64,000 bases of DNA, taken from Sphingorhabdus sp. 109 (GTDB taxonomy: Bacteria; Pseudomonadota; Alphaproteobacteria; Sphingomonadales; Sphingomonadaceae). This document shows, one piece after another, positions 24,145 through 33,241 of this stretch. The notes under the pieces were generated by a model. That model did no database searches. It was not told where the DNA came from and worked only from the letters and a program-made list of their open reading frames with translations. The stretch covers positions 520,001-584,000 of the forward strand of contig NZ_LR732707.1 in assembly GCF_902506555.1 (NCBI RefSeq). Direction: 5' to 3'. The translations under genes were made by a program, and so were the position numbers. The stretch's first letter is position 1; every line of letters starts with the position of its first letter.

Positions 24145-24902
24145 TGGGCGTTCGATTGCGCTTCGACACTAGCGGCCCAGCATTGCCGGACTCGCTGAAA
24201 GGCGATCATATGGCTGAATCCATATGGGCGGGGACGTTCGACTTCCTGAAATTCTATGCCTGGTGCGAGGCGCATGAGGATGATGCCCCTTGGTCGCTGA
24301 AGGCGGCGGCCTTTGACTGGGACCGGGAGCTGGCGGCCGAAATGGACCGCGCCACATTTGGCATGAAGTTCACCGCGATCACCGCGCTGCGCGATATGGG
24401 GATGGATGTTGGTCAGATATTGCGCTGGCAGAGCCTGTATGCACTGGGCCGGATGCGGGTCGAATTTGGCCGAGACGGATTCTGGAACCCGATCGATGTT
24501 GGCGGCGCGCCTGCGTTGATCTTGCCGGTACTTGATGGACCGATGCTGGTCGATATGGTCGCCTTTTCCCCGCTGTCGCCGGACCAATGGTATCTGCGGC
24601 GCGGTGACGGGCGGGTGTTGGGTTCCGGCACCGGTCAGGCGGACTGGGAAACCGGTGTCGAGGACATTCCGATATTTGCCACACCGTTCGACTGGATGAT
24701 GGCCGGCGGTGAAGGCATCTGCATTTTGACATGGGATGAACGGGCGATCCGCGATCTGATGTTCCTGGGCGGGAAGGTGCGGTTGATGGCCGATAGCCAC
24801 GAACTGCGCGAGCATATCGAGCAGCAAATCAAGGCGGTGCCGGTCTTGCCCGAAGTGGGCGTGCAGACGGCACACATCATGACATTGGAGGCGGCAGAAT
24901 GA
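24144..24902 (+). CDS. Hypothetical early phage protein
   Basis: 252 residues from the ATG at 24144 (TGATG overlap with the methyltransferase stop). Trp- and Asp-rich, with no motif I can assign. The C-terminal half (WDERAIRDLMFLGGKVRLMADS) is somewhat like nucleotide-binding folds but that is weak. Its stop overlaps the next ATG (ATGA). It sits between methyltransferases and GapR/primase, so it probably belongs to DNA metabolism. Confidence 0.55.
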   Translation: MGVRLRFDTSGPALPDSLKGDHMAESIWAGTFDFLKFYAWCEAHEDDAPWSLKAAAFDWDRELAAEMDRATFGMKFTAITALRDMGMDVGQILRWQSLYALGRMRVEFGRDGFWNPIDVGGAPALILPVLDGPMLVDMVAFSPLSPDQWYLRRGDGRVLGSGTGQADWETGVEDIPIFATPFDWMMAGGEGICILTWDERAIRDLMFLGGKVRLMADSHELREHIEQQIKAVPVLPEVGVQTAHIMTLEAAE

Positions 24903-25285
24903 GCTTATATGATATCCCAGAAGAAGTTGAGCGCGAAATTGTCAAAGAAATGCGGATTCACGATCGCCGGATGCGCTGGCAAGCTCTGAAGGCACTTTGG
25001 GCTAGCGCGATTGTTTACCGTGTCAGGTCGTCTGATGGCGTGATTGAGTATCAGAGAAACAGAGACGCCGAGTGGACCTTTTTCCGTTCGGTAAGATGCT
25101 CATTAGGGCTGATTTTCAATATAGGGCATCGGAGGATCAATGATTGCTCGTGGCACGCCAACAATAGCTGGACGCTGGCTTATTGGAACTGCTGGCCTGT
25201 TTATGGCGGTTATAACGTCGAGTGTGTCGAGTTGATTGGTTGGTTTTCGGCCAGCGTGTTTAATGATGGAGAGACAGGCTTATGA
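24899..25285 (+). CDS. Hypothetical phage protein, atypical composition
   Basis: 128 residues, Trp-rich (nine Trp), with AT-richer codons than its neighbours. N-terminal helix is charged; the C-terminal half has alternating aromatic and hydrophobic residues. ATGA overlaps at both ends show it is part of the operon. No family recognised; composition suggests later acquisition. Confidence 0.5.
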   Translation: MSLYDIPEEVEREIVKEMRIHDRRMRWQALKALWASAIVYRVRSSDGVIEYQRNRDAEWTFFRSVRCSLGLIFNIGHRRINDCSWHANNSWTLAYWNCWPVYGGYNVECVELIGWFSASVFNDGETGL

Positions 25286-25524
25286 GCGAGGGAAATGTGG
25301 CAGCGGAGCAGCTGCGTCTGTTTATCGAGCGGATCGAGCGCCTGGAAGAAGAGAAAAAGGGCATGGCGGATGACATCAGGGATGTCTATTCCGAGGCAAA
25401 GTCGCAGGGCTATGAACCAAAAATCATGCGCGAGGTGATCCGGCTCCGCAAAATGGAGGCGCACGATCGGGCGGAACGTGACGCGATACTGGACACATAC
25501 AAGGCGGCGCTGGGTCTGGCATGA
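25282..25524 (+). CDS. gapR: GapR family nucleoid-associated protein (DUF2312)
   Basis: 80 residues, matching GapR/DUF2312 throughout: [20 protein letters not shown], then [16 protein letters not shown] and a final DTYKAALGL. GapR of Caulobacter clamps overtwisted DNA and supports replication and gyrase action. Here the gene overlaps the preceding stop and the primase start (ATGA on both sides), placing it directly in the phage replication module. The host almost certainly has its own copy, so this is a phage version. Confidence 0.9.
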   Translation: MSEGNVAAEQLRLFIERIERLEEEKKGMADDIRDVYSEAKSQGYEPKIMREVIRLRKMEAHDRAERDAILDTYKAALGLA

Positions 25525-27389
25525 GCGCAGCCACGTCCAACCCGGTCGCGGGGAAGCGGGATGCTTCCGCCGCCGGATCCGCTCCGGATCGTGATGCTGT
25601 TGATCACGGCGGCGCGGTTCACAAGGTGCGCTGCGCACCCGATATCGCCAAGGATCACGCCGCCAGCTTACTGCCGCTGACCGACCTGGGTAATGCCGAG
25701 CGGTTCCGGCTACGCTATGGTGATGATTTCCGCTTTTGCCCAGAAATAGGCTGGTTTGCCTGGGACGGCCGCCGATGGGCTTTGCTGAGCGAGGAAAAGG
25801 ACAAACTGCCGGCGCGCGTGATGCAGGCGGTCTATGCCACCGTACGCGGGATTATGTTCGAGGCCAAGCTGGTTGAGGCAACCGGCTTCGGGGCACCGGA
25901 GCAGGTGGTGCTGGACATTGATCGGCGACAGGCAGTGTTGGCTGAGGTGGGCAAGCATCCCGAGCTTTATGATCGCACGCTGGCCGATGATCCGGAGCGG
26001 ATGGCGGCGTTTGAAAAGCTGGGTCATTTGAACCGGGTGATCAAGATCAAGCCGAACAAAGAGGCGATCATCCATGCTGACCTGCTGAAAGTCTGGGCGC
26101 GAGCGTCCGAAGGCAATGCGCGGATCAACTGTATCGCCAGTCTGGCCAAGAATTTCGACGATATCGTGATCCGGCCTGAATCACTCGACCAGGACCGGAT
26201 GGCGATCAATTGTCTGAATGGCACGTTGCGGATCGAGCAGATGCCGAAAAAGCGTCCCGACGCCGATATCAAGGCGGGGAAGTCGAAATTTCATACGGTC
26301 TGGGGCGCAAAGCTTTATCCGCATGCGCGCGGTGACCTGATCACCAAAATTGCCAATGTCGAGTGGAAGCCGACAAAGAAATGTCCGCAATATGATGCGT
26401 TTATGGAGCAGGTCCAACCCGATCCGGAGATGCGCAAATTCCTCGACCAATGGGGCGGCCTGTCGATGACCGGCGATATCAGCGAACAGAAAATGGCGTT
26501 CTTCTACGGTCAGGGCCGCAATGGCAAGGGCGTGACGGTCGAGACATGGGCTTATATCGCCGGGGATTATGCCGGCAGCGTTCCGATCGAGAGTTTCCTG
26601 TCCGGTGGCGGGCAGCGACGGGGCGATCAGGCGACGCCCGACATCGCCCGTCTGCCCGGGGTGCGGTTCCTGCGCGTTTCCGAGCCTTCCAAAGGTGGAA
26701 CGCTGAATGAAGGGCTGGTCAAGATGGTCACCGGCGCTGATCCGGTCGACGCGCGGCACCTGAACAAGGGGTTCTTCACCTTTCTTCCCGAGTTCAAGAT
26801 GACAATCTCGGGTAATCACAAGCCGAAAATCAAGGATAATAGCGACGGGATCTGGCGGCGGATGCAGCTGGTGCCGTGGAATGTCCAGATCCCCTGGGAT
26901 CAGGTCGATCGGGAGCTCGGCGACAAGCTGCAAGGCGAGGCCTCCGGCATATTCAGCCGGCTGATCATGGGATTGCTGGACCTGCGCCAGAACGGCCTGC
27001 AGACGCCGGACCAGATCACCGCCGCTACCCAGCAATATCGCGATGACAGCGATCCGCTGGGCCGCTTTCTGGCGCAATGCTGTCTGATCAGTGCCGATGT
27101 GCCGCCGCGCGAGCGAGCGGCCTCCAAAGAACTATACGAGCTGTTCGTTGCCTGGGGCAAGGAATCGGGTGCGGCCGAATGGACCACCCAGGGCTTTGCC
27201 GCGGCGATGCGGGACAAAGGATTTGAGTCCAAACATAGCGACGGGACCAAGTGGATCGGGGTGCAGATACTGGTCGATCGAAGCGAGATAGAGAGCGGTA
27301 ACTGGACAGCAGTCAACGACAGTTCGACCGATGATGACCGACCTCCGGGCCATGATAGCGGCGACCCTGTGCCGGGATTTGATGACTGA
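25521..27389 (+). CDS. D5/P4-type primase-helicase (SF3 helicase)
   Basis: 622 residues. The N-terminal ~120 residues are low-complexity and then a D5_N-like region ([22 protein letters not shown]). The SF3 helicase core has Walker [10 protein letters not shown] from residue 330, a Walker-B-like [10 protein letters not shown], sensor [11 protein letters not shown] and a C-terminal winged-helix region ([20 protein letters not shown]). These proteins unwind the phage origin and prime replication. The start overlaps the gapR stop (ATGA). The following 400 bp hold hairpins and GGAGAGA repeats that could be the origin. Confidence 0.88.
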   Translation: MSAATSNPVAGKRDASAAGSAPDRDAVDHGGAVHKVRCAPDIAKDHAASLLPLTDLGNAERFRLRYGDDFRFCPEIGWFAWDGRRWALLSEEKDKLPARVMQAVYATVRGIMFEAKLVEATGFGAPEQVVLDIDRRQAVLAEVGKHPELYDRTLADDPERMAAFEKLGHLNRVIKIKPNKEAIIHADLLKVWARASEGNARINCIASLAKNFDDIVIRPESLDQDRMAINCLNGTLRIEQMPKKRPDADIKAGKSKFHTVWGAKLYPHARGDLITKIANVEWKPTKKCPQYDAFMEQVQPDPEMRKFLDQWGGLSMTGDISEQKMAFFYGQGRNGKGVTVETWAYIAGDYAGSVPIESFLSGGGQRRGDQATPDIARLPGVRFLRVSEPSKGGTLNEGLVKMVTGADPVDARHLNKGFFTFLPEFKMTISGNHKPKIKDNSDGIWRRMQLVPWNVQIPWDQVDRELGDKLQGEASGIFSRLIMGLLDLRQNGLQTPDQITAATQQYRDDSDPLGRFLAQCCLISADVPPRERAASKELYELFVAWGKESGAAEWTTQGFAAAMRDKGFESKHSDGTKWIGVQILVDRSEIESGNWTAVNDSSTDDDRPPGHDSGDPVPGFDD

Positions 27390-27796
27390 TGGCCGGTGAG
27401 TTCCTTTATCGGCCTTATTGGTCTGTGTCCGGCGCTGGTGGCGGGTTTGAAGGTGAGTTCCTCTGGCCACCGTCTCTCCGAATGGAAGGGCGCGGAGAGA
27501 CGGCTTTTCACCGGAATGGAGGGAGAAAAGGGCGGAGCCGTGCGCCTTTGGAGGGAGTGGAGGGCAAATCGCCATGGTTTCACATATATGCGCGCGCAGG
27601 GGCGCACATCTGGAACGACAGTGAATCTCTCTCCAGTCTCTCCATTATTATCAATATCTTTCTAGGAAAGAAGGGCAACGCTATGAAATACAGGGGAAAT
27701 ATGGCTGTTCGTGAAAATGGAGAGCGGTCTCCATTTCGGGTGATCGTGCGGAGAGAGGGGCCAGTTTTCCCAGTTTTGCGTGGGGGGAGGGACTGA
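27389..27796 (+). CDS. Doubtful open frame downstream of the primase
   Basis: 135 codons, TGATG overlap at both ends, which favours a gene. But the translation is of low quality (SSLSIIINIFLGKK, many Gly/Arg) and the DNA contains two strong hairpins and repeated GGAGAGA. A second ATG at 27683 with AAGAAGGG upstream could begin a 37-residue peptide. I keep it as a low-confidence frame; the segment may act as DNA or RNA instead. Confidence 0.3.
   Translation: MAGEFLYRPYWSVSGAGGGFEGEFLWPPSLRMEGRGETAFHRNGGRKGRSRAPLEGVEGKSPWFHIYARAGAHIWNDSESLSSLSIIINIFLGKKGNAMKYRGNMAVRENGERSPFRVIVRREGPVFPVLRGGRD
27470..27503. repeat. Hairpin with perfect 11-bp arms followed by CTTTTC
   Basis: CCGTCTCTCCG (27470-27480) and its exact complement CGGAGAGACGG (27493-27503) with a 12-base loop; CTTTT follows on the plus strand. 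It could act as a terminator for the early operon or as a structured origin element. Lies within a low-confidence frame. Confidence 0.5.
27715..27736. repeat. Short hairpin, perfect 9-bp arms
   Basis: AAATGGAGA - GCGG - TCTCCATTT. Part of a cluster of GGAGA/TCTCC elements between 27470 and 27760. Confidence 0.5.
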
Positions 27797-28311
27797 TGGT
27801 TGCGGGGTCGGATGATTTGGCGAGCGCTCAGGGGAATTGGACGTTTGACATGGTTCAAGAGCGGATGGTCGGGGCGGTGCGTATCTGGTGGCGGACGCCG
27901 GGCCGCGTTGGTCCGGGCCGTGGTCCTTACGCCGGTGATGGGCCATGGGAACTGATGGTGCGCGAGGCGTGGCTTGGTGACTATGACGCGCGGGGCGGTG
28001 ATGGCGTATCGAGTGACGTGCCGCTGCGCTCGGCAGCGATGACACGGGCTGATGTCGCGGCGCGGGATCAGGCCAGCGATTGGCTAACCTATGTGCCGGA
28101 GCGTGATCGCAAGTTGGTGGTGATGGCGCTGGGTCAGTTGGCTAGCGGCAAGCCCCGCGTGTCCTGGATGGCGCTCCGACGCCCGATGGGTGTGAAAATT
28201 GGCGCACATGGTCTTCGGCGGCGGTATACGCGCGCAATCGGTGGTATCGCCGATGCGCTCAATCGGCGGAAATGCGAAGGTAGACACGGTCAAGGCCTAG
28301 AATTGTCATGA
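27796..28311 (+). CDS. DUF6362-like phage protein, HTH
   Basis: 171 residues. FDMVQERMVGAVRIWWRTPGR followed by DYDAR and a C-terminal WMALRRPMGVKIGAHGLRRRYTRAIGGIADALN resemble the phage DUF6362 family, small HTH proteins usually placed just before terminase. The C-terminal half has a sigma-like HTH appearance. TGATG overlap with the preceding frame. Likely a late-gene regulator or packaging-associated DNA-binding protein; this is inference. Confidence 0.6.
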   Translation: MVAGSDDLASAQGNWTFDMVQERMVGAVRIWWRTPGRVGPGRGPYAGDGPWELMVREAWLGDYDARGGDGVSSDVPLRSAAMTRADVAARDQASDWLTYVPERDRKLVVMALGQLASGKPRVSWMALRRPMGVKIGAHGLRRRYTRAIGGIADALNRRKCEGRHGQGLELS

Positions 28312-28561
28312 CCGCAAATATAGTTTGTCCACTAATCGCCGAAATTCTGCTATCGAAACGATATGTTGGCGACTTGCCTATGCCGATCACCCAAATATCA
28401 GGAACGATCAACGACCGAGTAGCGGTGGCCCCTATGGGATCGAAGGTACTTCCTGGCGTCCTCGCGAGTACGGGGGCCGAAGGCACGGCGTGTGGCAGTG
28501 TTTCTGATTTTTTCAGAAGCTGTTGTTTTTGTTTGTTTTTTGCTACAATTGGGGCGGTCAG
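28312..28561. other. Noncoding gap ahead of terminase; candidate cos region and late promoter
   Basis: 250 bp without a convincing gene (an 85-codon frame over it has no coding character). Holds a small palindrome TATCG-AAA-CGATA, a CTGA-T-tract-TCAG hairpin, and a T-rich stretch ending TTTTGCTACAAT ~15 bp before the small terminase ribosome site, which could be a late promoter. In lambda-type phages the cos site lies exactly here. Confidence 0.35.
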
Positions 28562-29140
28562 ATGATCGTGTCGTTCGGTGAATTTGCCAGTGCGATCGGC
28601 AAGAGCGAGCCATGGCTTCGCAAGTTCCTGAACGAACATCCGGATTTTCCGGTGGTGTCCAAAGGCAAAAACGGCGTCTCCTATGAAATCGATATGGAGA
28701 AGGGCGCTGCCTATCTCGGCAACCTGAAGGAAGCCGAGCAGGAAGCGGCCCGGCGCCGACAGGAACAAATTCAGGAACAGGCGCTGGATCTGTTCGGCGG
28801 TGACCGGGCGGTCGGTGATGAGCGTGCGGAACTGAGCGCCCAGGAGCGCAAGCAACTTCTTGAGGAAGAGTTGGTGGCGATGCGGATCGCCAAAGAGCGC
28901 GGCGATCTGATCCGCAAGGATAGCGTCGAGGAGGCGATTGCCTCCGCCCTGGTCAAGAATAGCGAACGGACGAAAAGTTTTTCAGCGCGGCTAGCCCGCA
29001 GACATGACGTGCCCCGCCATCTGGTGACGGCGATCGACGAAATGATGGAGGCGGACCTGCACGCTTTTGCCGAAGAATTGAAGCGCGCGGTTCAGAACGG
29101 AAATGATACAGGAGAAAATAACAGCAATACCGCCGTTTGA
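28562..29140 (+). CDS. Terminase small subunit (Nu1/DUF1441-like)
   Basis: 192 residues from ATG 28562 (MIVSFGEFASAIGKSEPWLRK); an upstream in-frame start at 28523 lies in the T-rich putative promoter and is rejected. The N-terminal HTH resembles Nu1-type terminase small subunits, followed by a long charged coiled-coil region (~60-120) and a helical C-terminus that would contact the large subunit. It recognises the packaging site. It overlaps the large subunit gene by 38 bp. Confidence 0.75.
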   Translation: MIVSFGEFASAIGKSEPWLRKFLNEHPDFPVVSKGKNGVSYEIDMEKGAAYLGNLKEAEQEAARRRQEQIQEQALDLFGGDRAVGDERAELSAQERKQLLEEELVAMRIAKERGDLIRKDSVEEAIASALVKNSERTKSFSARLARRHDVPRHLVTAIDEMMEADLHAFAEELKRAVQNGNDTGENNSNTAV

Positions 29141-31154
29141 GACCGGCGCGGCGCTGTTGGCGCGGCTGTCCTATCTGACCAGACCGAAGCAGCATCTGAC
29201 CGTGAACGAATGGGCCATCCGGAACATGGCCCATTATGACTCGCAGGCGCTGCCGTTCTTGGCCGAGATCATGGACGCGCTTTCGGATCCGGAAACGTCC
29301 GAGGTCGGCGACATGGGTCCCGCGCAGGGCGGCAAGTCAATGATTGGCGAGGCGTGGATCGGATGGTCGATCGACCATGACCCGGCAGACTTTCTGGTTT
29401 GCCAGCCCGACAAGCAGCTGATGCAGGATTTTGTGGTGCGGCGGATACAACCGCTGATTCAGAGCACACCGGCGTTAAAAGCGCAGATGCTTTCAGCTTC
29501 GAATGCGGACAATATTTTCCTGAAACAGTTCAGGGGCATGTTGCTGACATCGATCTGGCCGGTTGGATCGCAGTTCCGGGCGAGGCCCGTTCCGCGGGGC
29601 TGGCTGGATGATTATGACCAGTTTGATGATGATATCGAGGGGCAGGGCAATGCGATCAAGTTGCTCGACGGCCGCCAGACGACATTTGAGGGCCGTGATA
29701 CGAAATTGGTGAGCTCTTCTCCCGCAAAAGAAAGTGGCGGGATCGAGGTATTTATCGCCGAGGGTACAGACGAACGGCTGCAACCGGTCTGTCCTTCATG
29801 CGGCGAACGGATCGAGCTCAATATAAAACGGGATTTGAAGTTCGACCAGGGCAGCCTGGACGAAGCGGAAGCCAGCGCCCATGTGATCTGCCCGGCGCAC
29901 GGGTGCATTCTGGAGCCGCTGGCCAAGCGCCAGTTGCTGGACAGCATGATTGATCTGCCGCAGCGCGGATTTGTCGCTCATAATAAAAATGCTTCACGGC
30001 GCCGCCGGACATTCCGCCGCGACGGGCTGCTGGCTTTTACCAGTTGGCCGAAACTGGCGCGGGAATGGCGGGAAGCCCAGATAGCCTGGGAAGCCCGGCA
30101 GGATGAAAATCCACTGCGCACGTTTTTCAACGTCAAGGGCGGACAGAATTATCGATCGCAGTTGAGCGGGGAAAAACCGGTGAAGGCCAGTGATCTGCGA
30201 TCGCGACGGGAAAAAGGCTGGGTGATGGGGACGGTTCCCCGTGGCCCGAAGGTTCTGAATATCACGATCGATGTCCAGCAGGACCGTTTCGAGCTGGCCT
30301 GTCTGGGAACAGCTGCAGGCCGCGAAACCTGGTATATCGACCGGTTCGCGATCCATGTGCTGGATGATGGACTTACCGGCGTACAGCCGTTCATCCATAA
30401 GGAACATTGGAAGGTCTTGCTGCCTTTGTTTGACCGGAAATTCCCGCTCGCGGCAACTGGCGCGGATGGCAAGCCGATTGGTTTTGCTCCGGTTTTGTCG
30501 GTGACAATCGACACCGGTGGGTCTGGTCGCAAGGGTGACCAGGCAACCGAGGGTGCGAAATATTTTTATCAGGCGGCGGTTGCCCTTGGAATCCATCCGT
30601 CCCGGATCACTCTGGTCAAAGGTGGATCGAGTGTCACAGCGAAGATCATGCCTGCAGGCCAGTTTGCAGATCAAAGAACGCGTGGCGGTGCAAAGCGGCG
30701 CAGCGCGAGATTGTGGATACCCAATGTCCACAAGATCAAGAATATTATCGATGCGCGTCTGCGCCGGGCGAAGCCCGGCCCTGGCTATGTGCATTTTCCG
30801 GAAGATTTTTCGGACGAACATTTTGATGAGCTGACGTCCGAAGAGATGGTCGACGGCAAGTGGAAGCAAATCCGGGCGCGCAATGAAACGCTCGATCTGC
30901 TGGTTTACGGAGAGGCGGCGCTGCTCAAGCCGCCTTTTGCGCAGAGTCAGAATCATATGCGCTGGATCCCACGCGGATACAGCATCACCTGGCCCAAGCT
31001 CGGTTCCGAGCCGACTGCCGAGAAGGAAGAAATCAACGCCTTGGCTGCTCCTGTTGCGGAGGAAGTAAAGGCACGGACTGCGAAGCCGACCCGCCGACCG
31101 CGCAAGCCGCGCCGGAAAAAGGGATGGATGACCAGTCATAAAGGGAATTTTTGA
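29103..31154 (+). CDS. Terminase large subunit, lambda GpA family
   Basis: 683 residues. Walker A variant GPAQGGKS at residues 72-79, Walker-B-like GWLDDYDQFDDDIEGQ, a CPSCGERI/CPAHGC Cys pair, and nuclease-domain segments (VTIDTGGSGRKGDQATEGAKYF, then DLLVYGEAAL). This is the GpA (PF05876) family, ATP-driven packaging motor plus cos-cutting endonuclease. The C-terminal ~35 residues are Lys/Arg-rich and likely bind the portal or DNA. TGATG overlap with the next gene. Confidence 0.92.
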   Translation: MIQEKITAIPPFETGAALLARLSYLTRPKQHLTVNEWAIRNMAHYDSQALPFLAEIMDALSDPETSEVGDMGPAQGGKSMIGEAWIGWSIDHDPADFLVCQPDKQLMQDFVVRRIQPLIQSTPALKAQMLSASNADNIFLKQFRGMLLTSIWPVGSQFRARPVPRGWLDDYDQFDDDIEGQGNAIKLLDGRQTTFEGRDTKLVSSSPAKESGGIEVFIAEGTDERLQPVCPSCGERIELNIKRDLKFDQGSLDEAEASAHVICPAHGCILEPLAKRQLLDSMIDLPQRGFVAHNKNASRRRRTFRRDGLLAFTSWPKLAREWREAQIAWEARQDENPLRTFFNVKGGQNYRSQLSGEKPVKASDLRSRREKGWVMGTVPRGPKVLNITIDVQQDRFELACLGTAAGRETWYIDRFAIHVLDDGLTGVQPFIHKEHWKVLLPLFDRKFPLAATGADGKPIGFAPVLSVTIDTGGSGRKGDQATEGAKYFYQAAVALGIHPSRITLVKGGSSVTAKIMPAGQFADQRTRGGAKRRSARLWIPNVHKIKNIIDARLRRAKPGPGYVHFPEDFSDEHFDELTSEEMVDGKWKQIRARNETLDLLVYGEAALLKPPFAQSQNHMRWIPRGYSITWPKLGSEPTAEKEEINALAAPVAEEVKARTAKPTRRPRKPRRKKGWMTSHKGNF

Positions 31155-31699
31155 TGTCGAATATCTTGTCCGCCATGCCTTCCAGACTGGTTGCCGGTGA
31201 CAGCCTGACGCTGGCACTGGTGCAGGCGGCACAGGAATATCCGGCAGGGGCTGGATGGGCGGCAAAACTGACGCTGGTTCCTATTGCCGGCGGCATGCCG
31301 TTGGAAATAACCGGATCGGGCGGCTCGGTCGACTGGAGCTTTTCTGTTTCATCGGCGCAGACAGCAGCATTGGCGGCGGGTCTCTTTCGCTGGTCCACAT
31401 CGGCAGTGAATGCCGGGGAGCGGACGACGCTGGACAGTGGTCAGATTCAGGTTCTGCCTGACCCTGCGGGCAGTGATGTCGACGCGCGCAGCCATGCCAG
31501 AAAGGTGTTGGATGCGCTGAACGCAACAATCGAAGGCCGCGCGACGACGACACAGCTTGAGGTCGAATTCGAGGATGGGCGCAGGATAAAGCATATGGAG
31601 AATAGCGAAATTCTGAAACTGCGCAGGGAATATGTCCGCAAGGTAGCGGCCGAAGATCAGCGCCGCACCGGTCCGAAAAAAGTTCTGGCACGGCTGTAG
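31154..31699 (+). CDS. gpW-like head-tail joining protein with an extra N-terminal domain
   Basis: 181 residues from ATG 31154. The C-terminal ~75 residues (DALNATIEGRATTTQLEVEF, DGRRI, LKLRREYVRKV) look like lambda gpW, the ~68-residue protein sitting between terminase and portal genes that plugs the filled head. Here it follows a ~100-residue, beta-rich domain (ALVQAAQEYPAGAGWAAKLTLV) not found in gpW. The gene order terminase-gpW-portal is the same as in lambda, supporting the call. The fusion is unusual. Confidence 0.6.
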   Translation: MSNILSAMPSRLVAGDSLTLALVQAAQEYPAGAGWAAKLTLVPIAGGMPLEITGSGGSVDWSFSVSSAQTAALAAGLFRWSTSAVNAGERTTLDSGQIQVLPDPAGSDVDARSHARKVLDALNATIEGRATTTQLEVEFEDGRRIKHMENSEILKLRREYVRKVAAEDQRRTGPKKVLARL

Positions 31700-31702
31700 A
31701 CC

Positions 31703-33226
31703 ATGCGGATTTTGGGATTTGAGATTGGTCGATCGCGCGCTGAGGATGACGTCGCTGTGCCCGCCAAGCGGCAATATATTGCTAAGGGCGCACAGAAGCG
31801 TAGTTTCCAGTCGGGTATCACCGACCGGTTGACGAGCAAATGGACGGTCGCCGATCAGACGGTCAACCAGTCGCTGCTCAAAAACCTGCGGGCAATGCGC
31901 GCACGTAGCCGTGATTTTGCCAAGAACAATGAGTATGGCCGAAAATTTTTCGGCATGGTGCGGGCCAACGTGGTTGGTAGCGCCGGTTTCACATTGAAGG
32001 TCAATTGCCTGAACCAAGACGGTTCGTGCGATCATGAAGACAGCAAACGGATCCGCAAAGCCTATCTGAAATTTGCCAAGCCCGGTAATTTCGATGTGAC
32101 GGGCAAGTTGAGCGAGACGATGTTCGACATGCTCGCAATGACGATGATTGCCCGCGATGGCGAGGTGTTGGTGCGCAAGGTGACCGGACGCGGTTTTGGC
32201 GTCCACGGATGCCAGCTGCAGCTGCTATCCGCGCATCTTCTGGACGAAGAGCATAATATGGATTTGGCCGGCGGGAACCGGATCCGTATGGGGGTTGAAT
32301 TCAATCGCTGGATGAAACCGGTCGCCTATCATCTGCGGATTATGAACGGTAATGCCGACATGCACGGCACGGCAGGTCAGCGATACGAGCGGGTATCTGC
32401 AGACGAAATGCTGCATCTGTTTGTACCGGAAGAGGTTGACCAGTGGCGCGGAGTGCCGTGGCCTTTTGCGGCGCTACGCAGCGCCAAGCATCTGGAAGAA
32501 TTTCAGGAATCGGCGCAGGTGAATGCTCGCGTGGGTGCTGGCAAGATGGGTTTTTTCCAGCAGAAGGATCCGGAAGCCGGCGCGCCAATGGGTGTGGATG
32601 GTGAAGAGGATGACGCAGGATATGGTGGAGAAGGCGATTTTATCGACGAAGCGGACCCGGGCACGTTCAACGTCATTCCGGACGGATATGAGTTTTCGGA
32701 GTTCAACCCGTCCTATCCTAACGATGTCTATGATCCGTTCGTAAAATCGACGTTGCGGACCATGGCAATGGGATTGCTGGTCAGTGCCCATGGTCTTTCA
32801 GGCGATCTGACCGATGTCAATTTCAGCTCTATCCGGTCGGGTACGCTGGATGAGCGCGAAATGTGGAAGGTGATCCAGAACTGGTACATCGATGCCAAGA
32901 AAATGATGATCTTCCCATGGTGGCTGACCCGGGCGTTGATGAACGACGATGACTTGAAGAAACTGCCGTTCACAAAATTCGAAAAATATGACGCGGCTGA
33001 ATTTTTTGGCCGGGGCTGGGACTGGGTCGATCCACGCAACGATATGCTGGCAGCCAAAGAAGGGGTTGCTCTGGGCGTCAAGAGCCGGGCCAGCATTATC
33101 CGCGCCAATGGGCGCGATCCGCAGGATGTGTGGGATGAGCTAGATGCGGAGGCGGATCGCGGCTTTACTGCGCCAGCAGTCGCCAGCAGCGCGGCGAAGC
33201 GTCCACCACCCGAAGACGAAGACTGA
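31703..33226 (+). CDS. Portal protein, lambda family
   Basis: 507 residues of the phage_portal_2 (lambda gpB) type: N-terminal RARSRDFAKNNEYGRKFFGMV, central HVF-type clip region (HLFVPEEVDQWRGVPWPFAA), and DVNFSSIRSGTLDEREMWK near residue 370, which is highly conserved in this family. Forms the dodecameric ring through which DNA enters. A Gly/Asp/Glu-rich loop (~295-315) is variable. Located between the gpW-like and protease-capsid genes. Confidence 0.93.
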   Translation: MRILGFEIGRSRAEDDVAVPAKRQYIAKGAQKRSFQSGITDRLTSKWTVADQTVNQSLLKNLRAMRARSRDFAKNNEYGRKFFGMVRANVVGSAGFTLKVNCLNQDGSCDHEDSKRIRKAYLKFAKPGNFDVTGKLSETMFDMLAMTMIARDGEVLVRKVTGRGFGVHGCQLQLLSAHLLDEEHNMDLAGGNRIRMGVEFNRWMKPVAYHLRIMNGNADMHGTAGQRYERVSADEMLHLFVPEEVDQWRGVPWPFAALRSAKHLEEFQESAQVNARVGAGKMGFFQQKDPEAGAPMGVDGEEDDAGYGGEGDFIDEADPGTFNVIPDGYEFSEFNPSYPNDVYDPFVKSTLRTMAMGLLVSAHGLSGDLTDVNFSSIRSGTLDEREMWKVIQNWYIDAKKMMIFPWWLTRALMNDDDLKKLPFTKFEKYDAAEFFGRGWDWVDPRNDMLAAKEGVALGVKSRASIIRANGRDPQDVWDELDAEADRGFTAPAVASSAAKRPPPEDED

Positions 33227-33241
33227 ACAGAGGAAATCGAG

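Noticed and set aside
28308-28565. 85-codon frame before the small terminase
   Set aside because: Overlaps the terminase ribosome site and reads through the T-rich putative promoter; composition is not protein-like.
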